DNA from: Myxococcales bacterium
GTDB lineage: Bacteria; Myxococcota; Myxococcia; Myxococcales; Myxococcaceae
Reading direction: 5' to 3'
Length of the DNA stretch: 7,035 nucleotides
Assembly: GCA_003153055.1 (NCBI GenBank)
Contig: PMBV01000544.1
Location: 1-7,035 of the forward strand
Positions within the stretch are counted from its first letter, which is position 1, and each line of letters starts with the position of its first letter. The notes below the pieces were generated by a model. That model did not search any database and was not told the origin of the DNA. It saw nothing but the letters and a program-made list of their open reading frames with translations. Positions 5,841-7,035 of the stretch are shown here, one piece after another. The position numbers were made by a program, and so were the translations under genes.

Positions 5841-6575
5841 ATGGGTCGAGTCGAGGTGAAGTCGTTACTCCTGTGTCTGGCCGTCTGGCCGCTCGCCGCC
5901 ATCGGCCAGCCGTGCGAGGAGGACGCCGACTGCCCCCCGGAGCGTCGCTGCGAAACCGGCGGCTGTGTCGAGGCTCCGCCGGACCGCGCCACCGCCGGAG
6001 AGCCGGAGGCCCCGCCGGACACCGTGCCGCCGCCTGGACCTTCGGCTCGCTCGCTGCTCAAGACGGGCCGGGGGACCATGCAGCTGCTTGGCGCGGTCGA
6101 CGTCATGCCGGCGGTCAGCGCCCCCTTTGGGACCTCGGGGTCGGGGCAAGCCCGCTCGGGCCTGTTCGTCGGCGTCGCGCCCGGCTTCGGCATCTTCGTG
6201 GCCAACCACCTCGCGCTTCAGGCCGGCGTCTCCCTCTTCGCCGGGGTGGGCGACCTCTACGCGGGGTCCTCGCTGACGCTGGGCGCGGAGGTCGGCCTGG
6301 GGGTTTACTCCTCGTTGGGCACCCTCGCCTCGCTGTACGTCCGCGTCCTGACGGGCGTCTCGCACAGCTCGTTCCCAGCCACCTCGAACTTGAGCGGCTA
6401 CGACACCACCGCGTTCACCGCGTCGGTCCCCTTCGGGATCCTCATCGCGTTGAACCCCCACGTCGGCCTCGACCTCGGGATGCGGCTCAACGCCTCCGTC
6501 TCCCTCTTCCGCGGCTCGGGGACGTTGCTGCTCACCATGCCGGTGGGGTACTTCGGCGTGCAGAGCTTCTTCTAA
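5841..6575 (+). CDS. Secreted Cys-motif protein with C-terminal beta-barrel-like domain
   Basis: This 244-residue protein has GGAGGGG (5830-5836) just before the ATG. Residues 1-22 form a signal peptide (KSLLLCLAVWPLAAIG). Next is a small Cys motif at C25, C31, C37 and C42 (spacing x5, x5, x4: CEEDADCPPERRCETGGC), a motif frequent in exported Myxococcota proteins. A Pro-rich linker (44-70, PDTVPPPGPSA) follows. Residues ~75-244 alternate hydrophobic and small polar residues with many glycines (FVGVAPGFGIFV, LTLGAEVGLGVYSSLG, GLDLGMRLNASVSLF) and end in GYFGVQSFF. A terminal Phe is the usual assembly signal of outer-membrane barrels, so outer-membrane location is inferred. The function is unknown. 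It is transcribed away from modA and ends 14 bp before a convergent remnant. Confidence 0.8.
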   Translation: MGRVEVKSLLLCLAVWPLAAIGQPCEEDADCPPERRCETGGCVEAPPDRATAGEPEAPPDTVPPPGPSARSLLKTGRGTMQLLGAVDVMPAVSAPFGTSGSGQARSGLFVGVAPGFGIFVANHLALQAGVSLFAGVGDLYAGSSLTLGAEVGLGVYSSLGTLASLYVRVLTGVSHSSFPATSNLSGYDTTAFTASVPFGILIALNPHVGLDLGMRLNASVSLFRGSGTLLLTMPVGYFGVQSFF

Positions 6576-6589
6576 GGCCGCCGGCGAAG

Positions 6590-6769
6590 CTACTCGAGGC
6601 GCTCGAGGATGAGCGGCCGAGGCGCCGGCGCCGCGTCGCCCACCGAGTAGGCGGCGAGCAGCCGTCGCTTGACCTCCTCGAGGTGGGTGTCGTCGGGATC
6701 AGGCTCAAGGAGGAACAACCGGCCTTTTCGATCCACACGTCCAGAGCCCGCCGCGCCTTTCAGGCGGAG
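6590..6769 (-). pseudogene. 3' remnant of an unidentified gene
   Basis: On the minus strand, 59 codons are open from just after a TGA (6770-6772) to the TAG at 6592-6590. They read GRLFLLEPDPDDTHLEEVKR, then RLLAAYSVGDAAPAPRPLIL and ERLE. The balanced charged/hydrophobic composition looks like a genuine C-terminus. There is no ATG start and no Shine-Dalgarno, so it is probably the tail of a gene broken upstream. It converges on the secreted-protein gene. I do not recognise the family, and chance coding potential in GC-rich DNA is possible. Confidence 0.35.
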
Positions 6770-6772
6770 TCA

Positions 6773-6891
6773 GGGTGGCGAGGGTGGCCGGAGGCTCGCG
6801 AGGGCAGGTCGTTGTAGGCGAGGAAGCAGAGAGCTGGGCAGCGGACCCCGTTCTCGGCGAAGGTCGAGGGAGTCAGGCAGGTTGGGGCAGC
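6773..6891. other. Short stretch with no supported gene
   Basis: A minus-strand reading containing CPALCFLAYNDLPSRAS looks faintly protein-like but ends in a stop at 6762-6760 and has no start. I see no promoter, RNA gene or repeat here. It is best read as degraded DNA between two remnants. Confidence 0.3.
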
Positions 6892-7035
6892 TCAGGCGTA
6901 GAGGTCGTGCTGGGGGGGCCGCGTGCAGGAGCCCGAGGAGGGACCTGGCGGGGAGGCGTAGGTGCTCGAGAATCTCGCGGGCGACGGTGGAAGAGAAGAC
7001 GCACGCCAGGACGCGACGAGGCCCGCCGCACTTGT
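6892..7035 (-). pseudogene. IS91-like transposase, C-terminal end, frameshifted, incomplete at right edge
   Basis: Entering from the right edge on the minus strand, the frame reads KCGGPRRVLACVFSSTVARE and ILEHLRLPARSLLGLLHAA. This matches the usual tail of IS91-type (Y2-transposase) proteins: a Cys-rich CGG motif, a strand, then EILEHLGLP and a Pro-rich end. A run of seven G on the plus strand (6912-6918) shifts the frame. With one more base the end becomes PPQHDLYA followed by TGA (6894-6892), which is typical for the family. The identification rests on motif memory over ~45 residues. It may be an insertion sequence extending beyond the window. Confidence 0.5.

Noticed and set aside
5402..6205. 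Long minus-strand extension upstream of modA
   Set aside because: The frame is open upstream, but the signal peptide beginning at GTG 5683 fixes the start. The upstream part overlaps the divergent exported-protein gene.
5873..6817. 314-codon plus-strand frame overlapping the exported-protein gene
   Set aside because: Its translation is Arg/Pro/Gly repeats without a domain, while the other frame has a signal peptide, Cys motif, barrel strands and a ribosome binding site.

Overview
This is a GC-rich window (high third-position GC in every real gene). It looks like chromosomal DNA of a Myxococcota-type proteobacterium. The clues are the GC content, a secreted Cys-motif/beta-barrel protein typical of that group, and a porin-like fragment. 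This assignment is inferred from style, not from a marker gene. No rRNA, tRNA or CRISPR was seen.

Layout. (1) Positions 1-485, minus strand: the 3' part of a porin-like gene that runs off the left edge. (2) 577-1455 and 4917-5258, plus strand: the two halves of one YhcG/DUF1016-family PD-(D/E)XK nuclease gene. (3) 1456-4910: a 3455-bp mobile element splitting that nuclease. It carries three overlapping tyrosine recombinase genes in one direction (ritA, ritB, ritC), the hallmark of a Recombinase-In-Trio (RIT) element. (4) 5337-5683, minus strand: the 5' third of a molybdate-binding protein gene (modA), cut short and also frameshifted. (5) 5684-5840: a divergent intergenic region with a perfect 16-bp palindrome. 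(6) 5841-6575: a secreted Cys-motif plus beta-barrel protein. (7) 6590-7035, minus strand: gene remnants, including the probable C-terminus of an IS91-like transposase.

The strongest result is the RIT insertion. A 6-bp sequence, GACCTC, lies at both edges. Joining 1455 to 4917 restores an uninterrupted nuclease frame of 406 codons, reading V-L-I-D-L|K-L-G-K across the joint. The element therefore sits inside the D-x-K catalytic motif, separating the Asp from the Lys. Its ends are modular. Each has two direct 10-bp arms (TTCTGTGGCG, TTATGTGGCG) 17 bp apart, plus an inward-facing arm (TTATGTTNCG). The left end alone has an extra palindromic module and a second core-like hexamer, GAGCTC.

The three recombinases are chained by 4-bp stop/start overlaps (GTGA, ATGA). 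All three keep the R...K...HxxR...H...Y active-site set, but ritB as written has a single extra base exactly between its DNA-binding and catalytic domains. Single-base discrepancies also occur in modA and in the transposase remnant. The frameshifts may be decay or sequence error, and this should be settled before any biological reading. The window looks like a hotspot of layered insertion: a nuclease gene within a truncated modA/porin neighbourhood, then a RIT element within the nuclease.
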